DNA of 64,000 bases from Garcia nutans (GCA_947685225.1 CANTUV010000008.1:35890001-35954000), one strand, 5' to 3'. Positions 10,170 to 21,840 are shown, counted from the stretch's first letter. Numbers and translations are program-made. The notes: a model not told the origin generated them from the sequence alone.

Positions 10170-12424
10170 CTCAACAAACTTTCCTTAGCTTGAATGTTTC
10201 TTTTCAATTTTGCTTTCTTTAATATTTAATTGGAATAATCTTGTTTTTCAATTTTAAATTTGTTTGAATAAATTACTTTCATCAAAATTTTTGTTGGTCT
10301 TTGTTCATTTTGGTGCTCAACTGATGAGAAATCTAGTTTGATGTTCATAAATTAATATGTCTAGGCATCATGATTTGAATGACTTTACTAGGTGAGGGAA
10401 TTGCTCTATAGCATTGAGTTGTGTATGCTTACTTAGAGAGGGCTCCTGCATAATTACCTTTGTCTAGGTCCTAGTCAGTCTTAGAACATGCTTTGACAAA
10501 TTTTTGAGGCGAAGTTGAACTCTGCTTATTTAAGAGAGTAATGATCTAGGCATTGTTTGGTTAGCCAACAACTAGTATCCACCTAATTAAATGTCAATCC
10601 CTAATTACCCCTTTGAGCCTTCATAAAATTTTAGCTTTCTTTTCATTGGCTTACAAACCCCAACAACCTACCCAGAGCAGTTGTGATGCTTTTAACAAGT
10701 CTTATGATCGCTAAGGTGAAGAGGCAAGAAGATCAAAGAAAGGAATGCATAGCCAAAACTGTAAGGATAGTTGATTTTATCAAGACCATAAGGGTAGTTG
10801 AAGTTCACCTAATATCTCCAATCTATCAAGATAACATCAGAGTAACAAATGATTTATCCCTGTTAAAGAAGATTTATGTCACTCCACTAACCCATTATTA
10901 GAAACCCAAGTTGGTACAAATAAGACAACTCTTTTAGAGCTAGAACAAAAAAAGAAGAAGAAGAAAAGAAAAAATAAAGAAAAAATAAAGAGAAAAAAAG
11001 AAGAAAAAATAAAATCCAAAACGGTTCAGAAAACCAACCAAGTTCTCTTTTACCTAATGCAGCAAAAGGATTCCATTTGGTTTATAAGGATAGTTTGACT
11101 TGAATTGGTCCAACCCAACTAAAGATTTAATCAAAATCAGAGAAAAAGGAGAAAGACCATCCAGTTCTTGAAACTTCTGTACTTAACAATCCCACAGAGA
11201 AGAAGGACAACATACTCAAAGAAAGGGAAGAGTAAGAAAAAATAAAGAGAATGAATTTGGGTACCAAACCTTTTACGAGGGCAATTACTATCCCAATTAA
11301 GATCCAGATTAATGCCAAGAAGATAGAAGGAATTTGGAGTCTAGCAAGATTGCTTCCAACTGCCTAAAATTCAAACAAGCAGTTTGTAGTGTGAAGGTTT
11401 GTCCATTGTGCCATATCAGCTCCAATCTCAAAATGGCCTTCACTTAAACCTGTGTCCCTTATAGACTCCATTTAAAGCCTATCAAAGACCTGTTGATCTC
11501 TCTTGGTAGGTAGAGTCTATTAGTGGAGATTGTTTGAATAAGCATGCATATGAGATAGATAATATTTAAACTCAATGAGACCTTTGGCCAAGTAATGTGT
11601 ATGTGCCTATCTGAAGTGCAACAATTCTTGCCTAAATAGAAATGATTCCTGAATTTAGTACAGTAACTAGGGTTATGTTATAGATATGTTAATTTGAAAA
11701 ATCAAGTCCTGAGGTAAATTGATACTAATTTGGCAAAGCCAACATTTCATTTCAAAATCAAAATTCAAAATTGAAAATTCAAAAAAAAATTCAAGTTAAG
11801 GGGAGTATGTTAAACTATCAAACCTCGAAGGACACATTGGGCAAAGGAAATGATTAATGGCAAGGTTATGAAGAAGCTACCAATTGACATACTAAATCAT
11901 AATTTGAAATGGATGTATCTTGCTGCTTGGGGCCTCCATCATTCATGTTTTCAATATCTCAAAGATAAAAGCCATAAATATGAAGCATCCTGTCACTCCA
12001 AAGCAAGACCTGAATGAGCATCTAGAAGGAGTCAATGAGAACATTTCAGCTAATAACCTCAGTCTGTGAGTAAATGGAACCATTGTAAGTATTATCCATG
12101 CATATCATGCATACATGAGCATATCACACTCCATTTTTCTTGTCAAAAGTAAACAATAATATTCTATAAAGCAAGCATAAAGCGGAAATGGAATCAAGGG
12201 GTATGGAAAGCCCATTGCGTGAGGAAGCTCCAGTCATTTTGCAAAAGAAGAAATACATGCTTGTGTAAAGAGCTAGACAAGACAAACATCAATCAGAGCC
12301 TGCATGAGAAAAATCATTGGGGGCAAAGAGAAGATATAAGGGGCCAGCTAAAAATAGTTGATTTTTTTTTTTGAAAAAATGCAAAAGAATGGAACATTAA
12401 AAACTATCAAAAGAATGAAGACGC
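10170..12424 (+). other. Non-coding 3' region of copy B, lacking minisatellite and PPT
   Basis: Collinear with 203-2690 of copy A, including the A/G tract at 10944-11013 and a GTAAGT at 12086. At about 12395 the homology stops: a short stretch ending 'agaatgaagacgc' joins straight to LTR2. About 470 bp that in copy A hold the minisatellite and PPT are absent. Short frames such as 10683-10901 are damaged in copy A and copy C and are not called. Confidence 0.65.
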
Positions 12425-12894
12425 TGTAGACCCTTAATTTTTGACCCAGTCTAGTCCGATATTTTTAAAATAGTCCAAAATAATTTTTGTGGTATTTTAA
12501 TTAAATAATATTTATTTTAATATTCATTACTTATAATATTTATTTTTAATAAAAATAAAAAAGGGTAATAGTAAAAAAAGATAAAAAATAAATAAATAAA
12601 AATTTACGACGGAAGAATCGACGACGGAAGATTTTCGTCTCTAGAGATGAATTGGCTTGGGCCAATTCACCGCAAGAAAAACCTGCGGCAAATTGGCTAG
12701 CCCGCAGGATAGCTTGCACGCAACTCTCATAGTTCTCATAGTTGGCCCGCCCATAGCCCATAACAATTTTTGCCAGCGCAATCAGTGTAGTTTTTTTCGA
12801 AACCCAATTCTATTTAGTTTTTATTTCTTTTCCTAAATGATTTTTATTTTCTTAGACAATTAGAATTAGGTTTTGATTTTTTCCTATAAATACC

Positions 12895-12901
12895 ACATTA
12901 A
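12895..12901 (+). promoter_or_regulatory. TATA box of LTR2
   Basis: TATAAAT in 'tcctataaataccac', with identical surroundings in LTR3. The predicted start lies near 12925, leaving roughly 1.7 kb of LTR as transcribed leader before the PBS. Confidence 0.7.
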
Positions 12902-14030
12902 AACACACAGAAAAAGGGTACTGGACTTTTGATCTTTTAAAAAGGGGAGAAAATTCATGAACTGGAATTTTTAACCGGAATTGGGACTCTTGAATTCTTT
13001 CAGCCAAAAGAAAACCCTAACAAGTAAGAAGAAATCCAAGACACAACAACCAAAGGAGGCAACAAGCAATCGTCTCCAGATTGCTTTGCTCAACCAAAAC
13101 CAAATCTGAAGCAAGCAATAGCTTGGTTCAATTTCTTCAATTTGGTGGAGCCTTCAAACGTAGGTAAATTGCTCTAAATTCAATTTATTAAATCATTAAT
13201 CATCTTCATCTTTCAAGCCATCATCACACTACCTTAGTTATTTAATTCTTCCTTTAATTTAGTTTACATAGTAGCATAAATTAATTCATACAATACCTAA
13301 GGTCTTAATTAAAGTAAATAATATAATCATTCAAAACACAAATCTAATTTCTTAAACCCTAAGTTATTCAAACCCTAAATCTCAATTAATTCTGTTTTCA
13401 AACCCTCACAGTAGTTTTTTATAATTTTGTTCAATGAGTTATTTTAATCTTCCGATAATTAATTTGGCTTTCTATGTTTGTTTTACCTAAAAAATACTTA
13501 AGTAGTTATTAGAGTCAATATTAAAACCACACTTAACTTTGATTATGGTAAAGCATCAAATCCTAAATTCAAAATCAAAATCTTCAAAATCAAGGTTTCA
13601 AACCATAAAACCCTAATATCTTAACCGTGAGTCCTAAACCCTAATATCTTAAGGATCTAAACCCCTAATTTCACGATGTTAGCCTTAAACCCTAATTTGA
13701 TTAACTAAAAACTTTACTACTTTCTTAAAATTATAAAACTATAATCCATTATATTTTTCCAAAAACCCTCATAGTAACCTAAATAACAATAATAATAATT
13801 CTAAAATCCCAAAACCCTAAATATTAACTAAAGAACTCTAAATTGAGACATAAACCTAAATTTGTATCTTTATTTGCTTTATTTAATTTTAGATTTGATT
13901 ATGTAGTTTATTATATATTTTGATGGTTGATTTATTTAATTTCAATGCTTGATTTATTTAATTTATCATGGATGAATATTTTCTTTATTATTATGATTAT
14001 TATTTGTTTATTTTAGTATTAAAATTGTAA

Positions 14031-14201
14031 GAGGTATGTTTCCACTTTGTGGGTACCTCATTAGTTAAATTTTATGTAATTTAATTTTTTTTAATATTTT
14101 GGACCAATGTAAAGGACATGTTTCCACCTTTCGGTGGGTGTCCTATTTAGTTTTCGATATGGGCAATGTAAGGATATGTTTCCATCCTCGGATGGGTGTC
14201 C
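14031..14201 (+). other. Triple hairpin array in LTR2
   Basis: The same three structures as in LTR1. Hairpin 1 (14031-14059): GAGGTA/TACCTC and CCAC/GTGG. Hairpin 2 (14114-14143): GGACA/TGTCC and CCACC/GGTGG, fully Watson-Crick, where LTR1 uses wobbles. Hairpin 3 (14172-14201): outer stem GGATA/TGTCC, a C-to-T change that keeps a G-U pair; inner CCATCC/GGATGG. Confidence 0.8.
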
Positions 14202-14594
14202 ATTTATTTATTTTGTTTAGACATTGCTTTGATTTTAATATAATGATGCTTTATTTTAATTGTTGCATGTAATATGGATAATACTATTATACTTAAAAAT
14301 TTTATAATATTAAGACCTGCAAAGGAGGCCGGTTCCAATGAACCGAGCGTTGTGGGGGTGGTGCTGGGCCGTTTCTCAACTTTCCCACACGTACCCAACT
14401 TTTCGAACCCATTAGGGGGTTAAAGATTTCTTAGGAATCAAGTCATGCACCCCTTTCTTTTTCCCTGCCTGTCCGGGTGGTGACTCCATTTTCTCCAGGC
14501 TTAGGCCCGTGTTCTCTAAGGCCCCAAGCATAAATAGTGTCAAAGTCACAAGAGCAATTCCACCGGGAGTGAGGGCGAAAATACACGCTCATAG

Positions 14595-14612
14595 TGGCGA
14601 CTCCACTGGGGA
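14595..14612 (+). other. Primer-binding site of copy C, tRNA-Arg-like
   Basis: TGGCGACTCCACTGGGGA, identical to the site at 5843 and at the same 3-bp distance from the LTR end. Confidence 0.85.
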
Positions 14613-15660
14613 TAAGAGAAATTGATTCCATTGGACTTTATATTATTCTATTCTTTCTTATCATGATATTATCCATTGCATCATATTAGATTGCATCGTG
14701 TGCGTGAGTTAGGACGCCCGTGTTACCCGTGTTGTGTTCTGTAAGGGATACCATACTTTCACTCAAGGTATGGAGATCGAGCATGGCATAACCACTCATA
14801 TCTTTGTACCATTTGGTATATACTTTCTGTGGGAACCTAAGCCTCTTAACCCAAAAACTAAAGCTCATGTAATTGGCCTAGTTACTTTCCTTAGGTTTTT
14901 ACCCCAAATGCATGTTATTTGACTATGGTTAATTTATCTTGTTTTAAATCATGGATTATTTGGTTTGTTCTTTTTCTAATATGAACTAAGTACATTGTAA
15001 GCTCAAAATAAATTTTTTTTCTTTAAAGTCCAAAAGACCAAAACAATTTTAAAAAAATCAAGATGGTCTTTGGTTATAAAACTTTTCAAAAATTCTTTTC
15101 TCATGACTCAAATACAAAGTCTAAACTCCATTTTTTCTAAATTCATTTTACAATGGGATTAGAAACAAAATTATTCTCATCCAACCTTTGAAAGAGCTTG
15201 CAAATTATTTAGGTCAATTATGGAAATATCAAAAATCAATTGTGAGCCTAGTTTATACTAAGAATTATTAATCATGTGCTTATTTTTAGCATGAATCATT
15301 AGTTACTTTTTCAAGTGAGAAATCTATTTGTAATAAACCTCTTAATTTAATTTTAATCCAATATAGCATAAAAGCTATTTTAGTTAAGATTCAATGGATT
15401 AAAACCTAATTAATGGGAATTATCATGAACTGATTTCCATTTTTAAAATATAGCTATAGGTTGAAACATCCGAGGGAACTTGTCGAAAATAAAATACCCC
15501 ATGTTGGTATTCTATTAACCATACACCTAGGAAAAGAGACTCACCATTTGTGTATGGAAGTTATAAGGTTGGAAGGAACATCATATTTATCCTTATTTGT
15601 TTATTATGCATACATGCATACATGCATCACATGACATATCATTAATCCTTTCTGGCTCAT
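14613..15660 (+). other. Untranslated leader between PBS and gag, copy C
   Basis: Collinear with the leader of copy B (5861-6920). No gene is visible. It ends at 'ttctggctcatag', where copy B has 'ttctggcttacag'. Confidence 0.6.
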
Positions 15661-16501
15661 AGACTTGGAGTATGGCAATTCAAGAGCATACAACGATAAC
15701 ACCTACAACATTGATTTTTGATTCAAGTGCTTCATTGGGAGGATGGATGCAAACTAGCTAAGGGATATAATTGATGAAGTTGTCAAAGCTAGGATGGCCG
15801 AGCTACAAGATCAATTGGTTGAAATTATGAAGACCTTGTTGATTGAAATTCTGGAGCTCATCAACAATGCTAAGGCAGCATCCATGGAGAACATGTTCAC
15901 TAATAGAGATCGAATGAAAAATGAGGGATCAATCCATATTCTACGAGACCAGCCAAACCATGTGCTATCTAAGTGGGGCAATAAGGGCAGCTACCACCCC
16001 AATGAGTAAAATCAAAGGAAAAGAAGAGGTGTTGAAAATAATGTAGCAACTGAACCAGCAAAAAAACATAAATTTTCAAACTTGGGGGAGCCTTTGTCAA
16101 AGATGTTAGAAAATCTAATAAATATGGATTTGCTACAGCCATTGGCACCTCGGCCTTTACATAAGCCTCTACCACCAAATTTTGATTCCAAGGTCTTCTG
16201 TCAATTCCATCAAATGCAAGGGCATGAGACAAATACATGTGTTTGATTGAGGCAGGAAATCCAAGATTTGATTAACAATGAAAAGTTGCCTGAGCTTGAT
16301 AAGCCCAACACTAAGAATAATTCTATGCCTAAATTTGGAAGGGCACCATCGCTTGCAACCTTCATGAAGAGTTTTATCTTGACATCTCATCATGACATGG
16401 ATAGAGAAGCTGCTAAAGAGGATGTGCTACTAAGCAAGCTTGAACTAACTATGGATGATGAAGCAATGATCCTTGATGATGGAAAAACTCCTTGCCCTTG
16501 A
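15661..16501 (+). pseudogene. gag: gag of copy C, internally deleted
   Basis: The N-terminal coiled segment is present (MAELQDQLVEIMKTLLIEIL from 15794) but the gag core of copy B (its 7450-7980) is missing. The C-terminal part continues in pieces to 16501. A knuckle near 16198 reads C-x2-H-x4-H-x4-C (FCQFHQMQGHETNTC), the C-H-H-C form usual in Tat elements, and is followed by a TGA at about 16243 and LRQEIQDLINN. The tail diverges from copies A and B after TFM and ends with TGA at 16499-16501. This copy cannot make a full Gag. Confidence 0.75.
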
Positions 16502-18775
16502 TATGTCTAAATAAATGGAGTATCTTCGACTCCAACTCAACAAACTTTCCTTAGTTTGAATATTGCTCTATTTATTTTGCTTTCTTTAATATTTAATTGA
16601 AACAATCATGTTTTTCAAATTTAAAGTTGTTTAAATAAATTTCTTTCATAAAATTTTTGTGGGTCTTTGTTAATTTTGGTGCACAACCAACGAGAAATCT
16701 ACCTTGATGTTCATAAATTAATGTATCTAGGCATCATGATTTGAATAACTTTACTAGATGAGGGAATTGCTCTAGAGCATTGAGTTATGTATGCTTACTT
16801 AGAGAGGGCTCCTGTATAATTACCTTTATCTAGGTCCTAGTCAGTCTTAGAACATGCTTTGACAAATTTTCAAGGTGAAATTGAACTCTTCTTATTTAAG
16901 AGAGAAATGATCTAGGCATTGTTTGGTTAGCCAACAACTAGTATCCACCCTATTAAATATAAATTCGTAGTTATCCCTTTGAGCCTTCTTGAAATTTTTC
17001 TTTCTCTTTATTAACTTATAAGCCTGATGACTTACCCTGAGCTGTTGTTACACTTTTGACAAGTCTTATGATCACTAAGGTGAATAGGCAAGAAGATCAA
17101 AGAAAGGAATGAATAGTTAAGACCATGAGGATAGTTGAAGTTCTCAAGACCATAAGGGTAGTTGACGTTCACCAAATATCTCCCATCTATCAAGACAACA
17201 TTAGAGTAACAGATGATTTATCCCTGTTAAAGAAGATTTATGTCACTTCACTTATCCATTATTAGAAACCCAAATTGGTACAAACAAGACAACTCTTTTA
17301 GAGCTAGAACCAGAAAAAAAAATAAAAAAAAAAGAAAAAAAAAAGAAAAAAAAGGAAAAGAAAATAAAATAAAATCCAAAACGGTTTAGAAAGCCAACCA
17401 AGTTCTATTTTATCTAAAGCAGCAAAAGACTTCCATAAGAACAGTTTGACTTAAATTGGTCTAACCCAACCAAAGATTCAATCAAAATTAGAGAGATAGA
17501 AGAAAGGTCATCCAGTTCTTGAGAGTCCTGTAGTTGACAGTCCTATAGGAAATAAGGAAAAATGATAAAATGCTCAAAATGATAGAAGGAGTAAGAAAAT
17601 AAAAAGAAAGAAAAGGGAGAAGAAGAAAAGAAACAAATTTGGGTACCAAACTTTTTGTAAGGGCAAAGACTGTCCTAATCAAGATTCAGATTAATGCCAA
17701 GAAGATAGAAGAAATTTGGAGTCTAGCAAGATTGCTCCCAGCTACCTAAAGTTCAAATAAGAAATTTGTAGTGTGAGGGTTTGCCCATAGTGTCACAACG
17801 ACTCCAACTTACAAATGGCCTTCATTTAACCCATGTCCCTTATAGACCCCATTTCAAGCCTATCAAAGACTTGTTGATCTCTCTTGGTAGGTAGAGTTTA
17901 TTAGTGGAGATAGTTTGAATAAGCATGCATATGAGATAGATAATAATCAAACTCAAATGAGATCTTTGACCAAGTAATGTTTATGTGCCTATCTGAAGTG
18001 CAACAGTTCTTGCTTAAATAGAGATGATTCCCAAGTTTAATATGGTAATAAGGGTTGTCATGTTATAGATATATTAATTTGAAAAATTGAGTCCTGAGGT
18101 ATAATGAGACTAATTTGACAAAGCCAAAATATGATTTTAAAAATAAATAAATAAATAATGTATGTTTTTGTTATACAAAGCCTTCAAGTTAAGGGGAATA
18201 TGTTGAACCTTCAAACCCCGAAAGGTTAATGGCAAGGTTATGAAGAAGCTACTGAATCATAATTTGAAATGGATGTATCTCTGCTGCTTGAGGCCTCCAT
18301 TATTCATGTTTTCAATATCTTAAAGATAAAAGCCATAAATGTGAAGCATCTTGTCATTCCAAAGCAAGACTTGAATGGGCATCTCAAAGGAGTCAATGAG
18401 AACACTTCTGCTGATCACCTTGGTTGTGAGTCGACGAAATCACTGTAAGTGTTATTCATGCATATCATGCATACATGAGCATATCACATGGCATTTTCTT
18501 GTATTGTATTGTCTATTCAACAGACACTCTATGAAGCAAAGATGAAGCGGGTATAGAATAAGGGGGGGCATAGAAGACCCATTGCTTGAGAAAACTCCAA
18601 TCATTTTGCAAAAGAAAGGAAGAAATGCATGTTTGTTCGACGAGCTAGACAATATACAAACATTAACCAAAGTCGCATAGAAAAAATCATGGGGTGTAAG
18701 GAGAAGATATGAAGGAAAGATAAAAAAAAGAAAAAAATATTTAAAAGTCAAAAGTTACAGTAAAAGTGCAAATTA
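16502..18775 (+). other. Non-coding 3' region of copy C
   Basis: Collinear with the 3' regions of copies A and B: the 'ggcattgtttggttagcc' block near 16914, the A/G tract at 17307-17375, and a GTAAGT near 18445. It ends in the 'aaggagaagatatga' block (about 18695), after which the antisense PMD gene begins. No sense gene is visible. Confidence 0.6.
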
Positions 18776-18805
18776 TAGTTATCATTATTATTATACAATA
18801 ATAGA

Positions 18806-21162
18806 TCACTGAGAAGGAGGTGGTGGATTATGATCAAACAAAGCCCTGAAGAAGTCATCGCCTATTGAAGGAAGAGGCATATCATCTATCCCAAGTCCAC
18901 CTGAAGCAGGAGCACTCGAATTTCTATTACCTTGGAATTCAGATCTGTAACGGTCCTCATAGTCAACAGCTTGGGGTCCCCTAGATGATGAAGCACCAGG
19001 ATCTCTCATCCCCTGAAATCGAAAGTCTCAAAAATCTTACTCTGACTGATGATACAATTTTTCAAAATGGGCGACCTGTTGACAACTAGCAGCTAACTCT
19101 TCTTGAAGTTTCTTTTTTTTTTCCTCAAGCATCTGCAGTGAGTCAGAAAGGAAAGAGTAAGAGCATACATAATCATGCATACATATAGCATAAATTATCA
19201 TGGAACAAGAAAACCTACCAGGTAATTCATATCAATACCCTGTGGATGAGATGAAATCTCCGATTGATTAGAATGAGCAAATGGAGGAGCAGTAAAGGAA
19301 GGTTCAGCCTCATGACCAAATGAGCCAGCAGCCTGCAACAAACATTAAAAAAGTCAAAACAAGTTAACAAAGAAGTAATTATAATGGTAAGATGGTAAAA
19401 GTTTACCTGAGAAGTGCTAGTCCCGAGATGCAAGACAAACTCTCTTCCCTCTTCGTGATACTCCTCTTCATCTCTATCCTCATTTTCCTCAAGAATCTCC
19501 CATACACCAACAGGAGATACATCAAAGTTCAAGAGTCCTACTTGAATATATTGGGTATAAGATGCACCCGGTGGATAGAGAAAGGTTTCAACATCATAAC
19601 CATGCCGAGCCAACCACCATGCATTCTCCAGCATTGATGTGATATTTAAAGTATGCTTCGAGCAACTCATCGGGATCCACCGCCGCTCGGGACCAAGAAA
19701 CCACTCATACACTCTCTCCCCGAGAAACCAGCCACTAGTCATAGGGCCGACAATGACTCGGTAGGTATGTTGAAAAGGCAATGCGGCATTCATAGAAGAA
19801 GTCCAGTTCGTCTGCTCTTCTGTGTTCCACCAAGCCAAATTGACCTACAAAATGAAATAAGATAAGTGAAGATTTATATAAATTTTAAAGTACACTAATA
19901 CTATTTTACCTGGCCCCAGGTTAAGCAACTCAAGAGATAACGCTAGGTATGCATATGTTGAGAGCCGGGAACTGCTACACAATCTGACAACCAATAATTC
20001 AATCTCGGATACCCGACTCTCTCTCTGGAAATGCCAGGTACCCTCACAAGATTATGCTCATATTCCCATACCTACAACAATAATGAAAATCAAATTCATG
20101 CAAGAATAAGAATGGAATTGACAATGGTGGAAGAAGAGTACCTCGACAACCACCATAAAACCAATGAAAGACTTCTTATTTCTGCAAATGTTGTCTAGTC
20201 CATGATAGAGAGAGGTAAGGCCATCTTCACCCTAGCAGTAAAGCGATACCATGCTCATATAAATAAGGGCCCTCAACACCGACAAAGGGATGGCAAATTC
20301 AGTGCTGCAAAAAATGGTCGACCCAGCAAATACAGTAAAAATCCTCGAGCATATTGTTTGGTTGTTTCCCTATGAACCCATCCTTCATAGTTCATCCAAT
20401 AACTCCGAATCGGCTCAATTTTTATCTTGAAAGGCCCTTTAAATGATGGTTCCATACCGATTAACTATTGGACTTCTTCAAATGTCAGAATATCATTGGT
20501 AAGAGGGATCGGAAGGCCATAGTACCAGATATCAGTTATGGCTATATAATCAACTGGGCCAATGGTCATCTCTCCTATAGGTAGGTGAAAAGTATGGTCG
20601 TGTCCATCCACCGCTCTGACAATGCTTGAACTACACTCCTGTGTATCGGATATTCCTTGGATGGTAATTGCAAGATAAAGCTTTTAAAACCGCAATCTCG
20701 GATAATCCGTTTTACCTGAGAAGGTGCTACGTCATACCATTGTCAGGCTTTATAGACACACCCTCCGTCCCAGATAACGAAACAATCACGCTAACACGGA
20801 GCTAGGTAAGTTAACACAAGGTAAGTGCATCATATCAATACCACTGATTTATAGACTAAATTTATTCGTTATGTTATATTTTTAGTCTATATATTTATTT
20901 ATCTATTAAATTCTTAAACATAGTACTCTAATTAATTTATTTTTTCCTAAATTAAAAAAAAAACAAAAACAAAAACAAAAAGTATATACATATTTGTGCT
21001 GTTAAAATAATAAATATTAAATTGCATTGTTACCTTAGTTTTTTTACTTGAACTACGATGAAGCTGCATCCTAGCTAGCAAACTTATAGTTTCATTTTCA
21101 TGCCGTCGAATAAATTCCAATAACTCAGCATTAGATCGAGTTCTTAATCTCGAAGCATGCAT
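18806..21162 (-). pseudogene. Antisense plant mobile domain (PMD) gene carried in copy C
   Basis: Read on the minus strand this is a host-like, intron-containing gene lying opposite to the retrotransposon. Exon 1 starts at the ATG at 21162 (MHASRLRTRSNAELLEFIRR) and ends at AAG|GTAACA (21034). PMD blocks follow: VKRIIRDCGFKSF (about 20720-20680), HTFHLPIGEMTIGPVDYIAI (about 20600-20540), YARGFLLYLLGRPFF (about 20345), SLYHGLDNICRNKKSF (about 20200-20150) and VGYPRLNYWL (about 20005). Later exons have GT-AG borders near 19407/19335 and 19219/19134 and encode an acidic stretch, a short coiled coil and a Pro/Ser tail ending at 18806. The frame is broken by in-frame stops near 20745, 20460, 20235, 19050 and 19040, and by a 1-nt shift near 20600. 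PMD proteins (MAIN/MAIL1 type) relate to transposases. Antisense PMD reading frames are known in some Tat elements. Exon borders are inferred. Confidence 0.7.
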
Positions 21163-21246
21163 TTTCTCCTCAACTCTATACTAAACTCTTTGATTTCACT
21201 ATCAAAATATGTGTGAGTGTGGATGAAAAGAAGAGATGAGCCAAGG

Positions 21247-21254
21247 TTTATATA
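21247..21254 (-). promoter_or_regulatory. TATA box of the antisense PMD gene
   Basis: On the minus strand TATATAAA lies in 'ttctatataaaccttgg', 85 bases before the ATG at 21162. Spacing and context fit a plant core promoter, with a start site near 21220. The promoter points against the retrotransposon. Confidence 0.6.
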
Positions 21255-21589
21255 GAAAAATTGCAAAGGAAAAAGACAAAAAGAAAAAAGAAAAAACAGT
21301 ATTCTCATGAAAAATAAATAAATGTTACTATTGATAAAATAATAAATATTACTATTGATAAATAGTAAATGAATAGTGCATAAATAGTGACTACACAGTG
21401 AATTAATAGTAAACTCAATTATTCAATTCAATTATTCAGATATTTATGTGTATATAAATATTTTTTGCACTTTTAAAATATTTTTACACGCAGGGGGAAG
21501 AAGATATAGGCATGGTAAAAAATAGTTAAATTTTTTGCAAATTTCTTTAGTATCCTATTGACTACAATTATTTTTTACAGAAAATCAAA

Positions 21590-21840
21590 TTATTTTTAAG
21601 TCCAGAACATAGCTCGGGTCCAAAACCCAAATTATCCTTAAGTCCAGAACTTAGCTTATGTCCGGAACCTAAATTCCCTCTTAAGTCCTGAACTTAGCTC
21701 AAGTCCAGAACCCAAATTACCGTTAAGTCCAGAACTTAGCTTAGGTCCAGAATCTATATTTCCTCTTACGCCCAGAACTTAACTCAGGTCCAGAACCCAA
21801 ATTACCCTTAAGTCCAGAACTTAGCTTACTTCTGGAACCA
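21590..21840 (+). repeat. Minisatellite C, left part
   Basis: Units of about 40 bp combine two half-units, 'aagtccagaacttagct' and 'gggtccagaacccaaatta'. The array resumes at 44148 on the far side of chromovirus X. Confidence 0.85.

Larger units (their letters stand above)
5840..12424 (+). mobile_element. Tat/Ogre-like element, internal region of copy B
   Basis: The region runs from LTR1 to LTR2: PBS, a 1-kb untranslated leader, gag, and 2.3 kb of non-coding 3' sequence. A solo LTR of another family (8022-9772) interrupts gag. Without it the internal region is about 4.8 kb, far shorter than autonomous Tat elements, and has no protease, RT, RNase H or integrase. The 3' minisatellite and PPT seen in the other copies are missing before LTR2, so this copy as it stands could not finish plus-strand synthesis. 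Confidence 0.8.
12425..14591 (+). repeat. Tat-like LTR2 (3' LTR of copy B and 5' LTR of copy C)
   Basis: It starts TGTAGACC and ends GCTCA three bases before the PBS at 14595. At 2,167 bp it is the cleanest LTR in the window. U3 holds the inverted repeat GAATTGG/CCAATTC (about 12649-12668), followed by the TATA box at 12895, an AACCCTAA-containing leader, the three hairpins at 14031-14201, and a CGGTTC/GAACCG hairpin (14330-14345). It is bordered on both sides by internal sequence of the same family and has no TSD. Confidence 0.85.
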
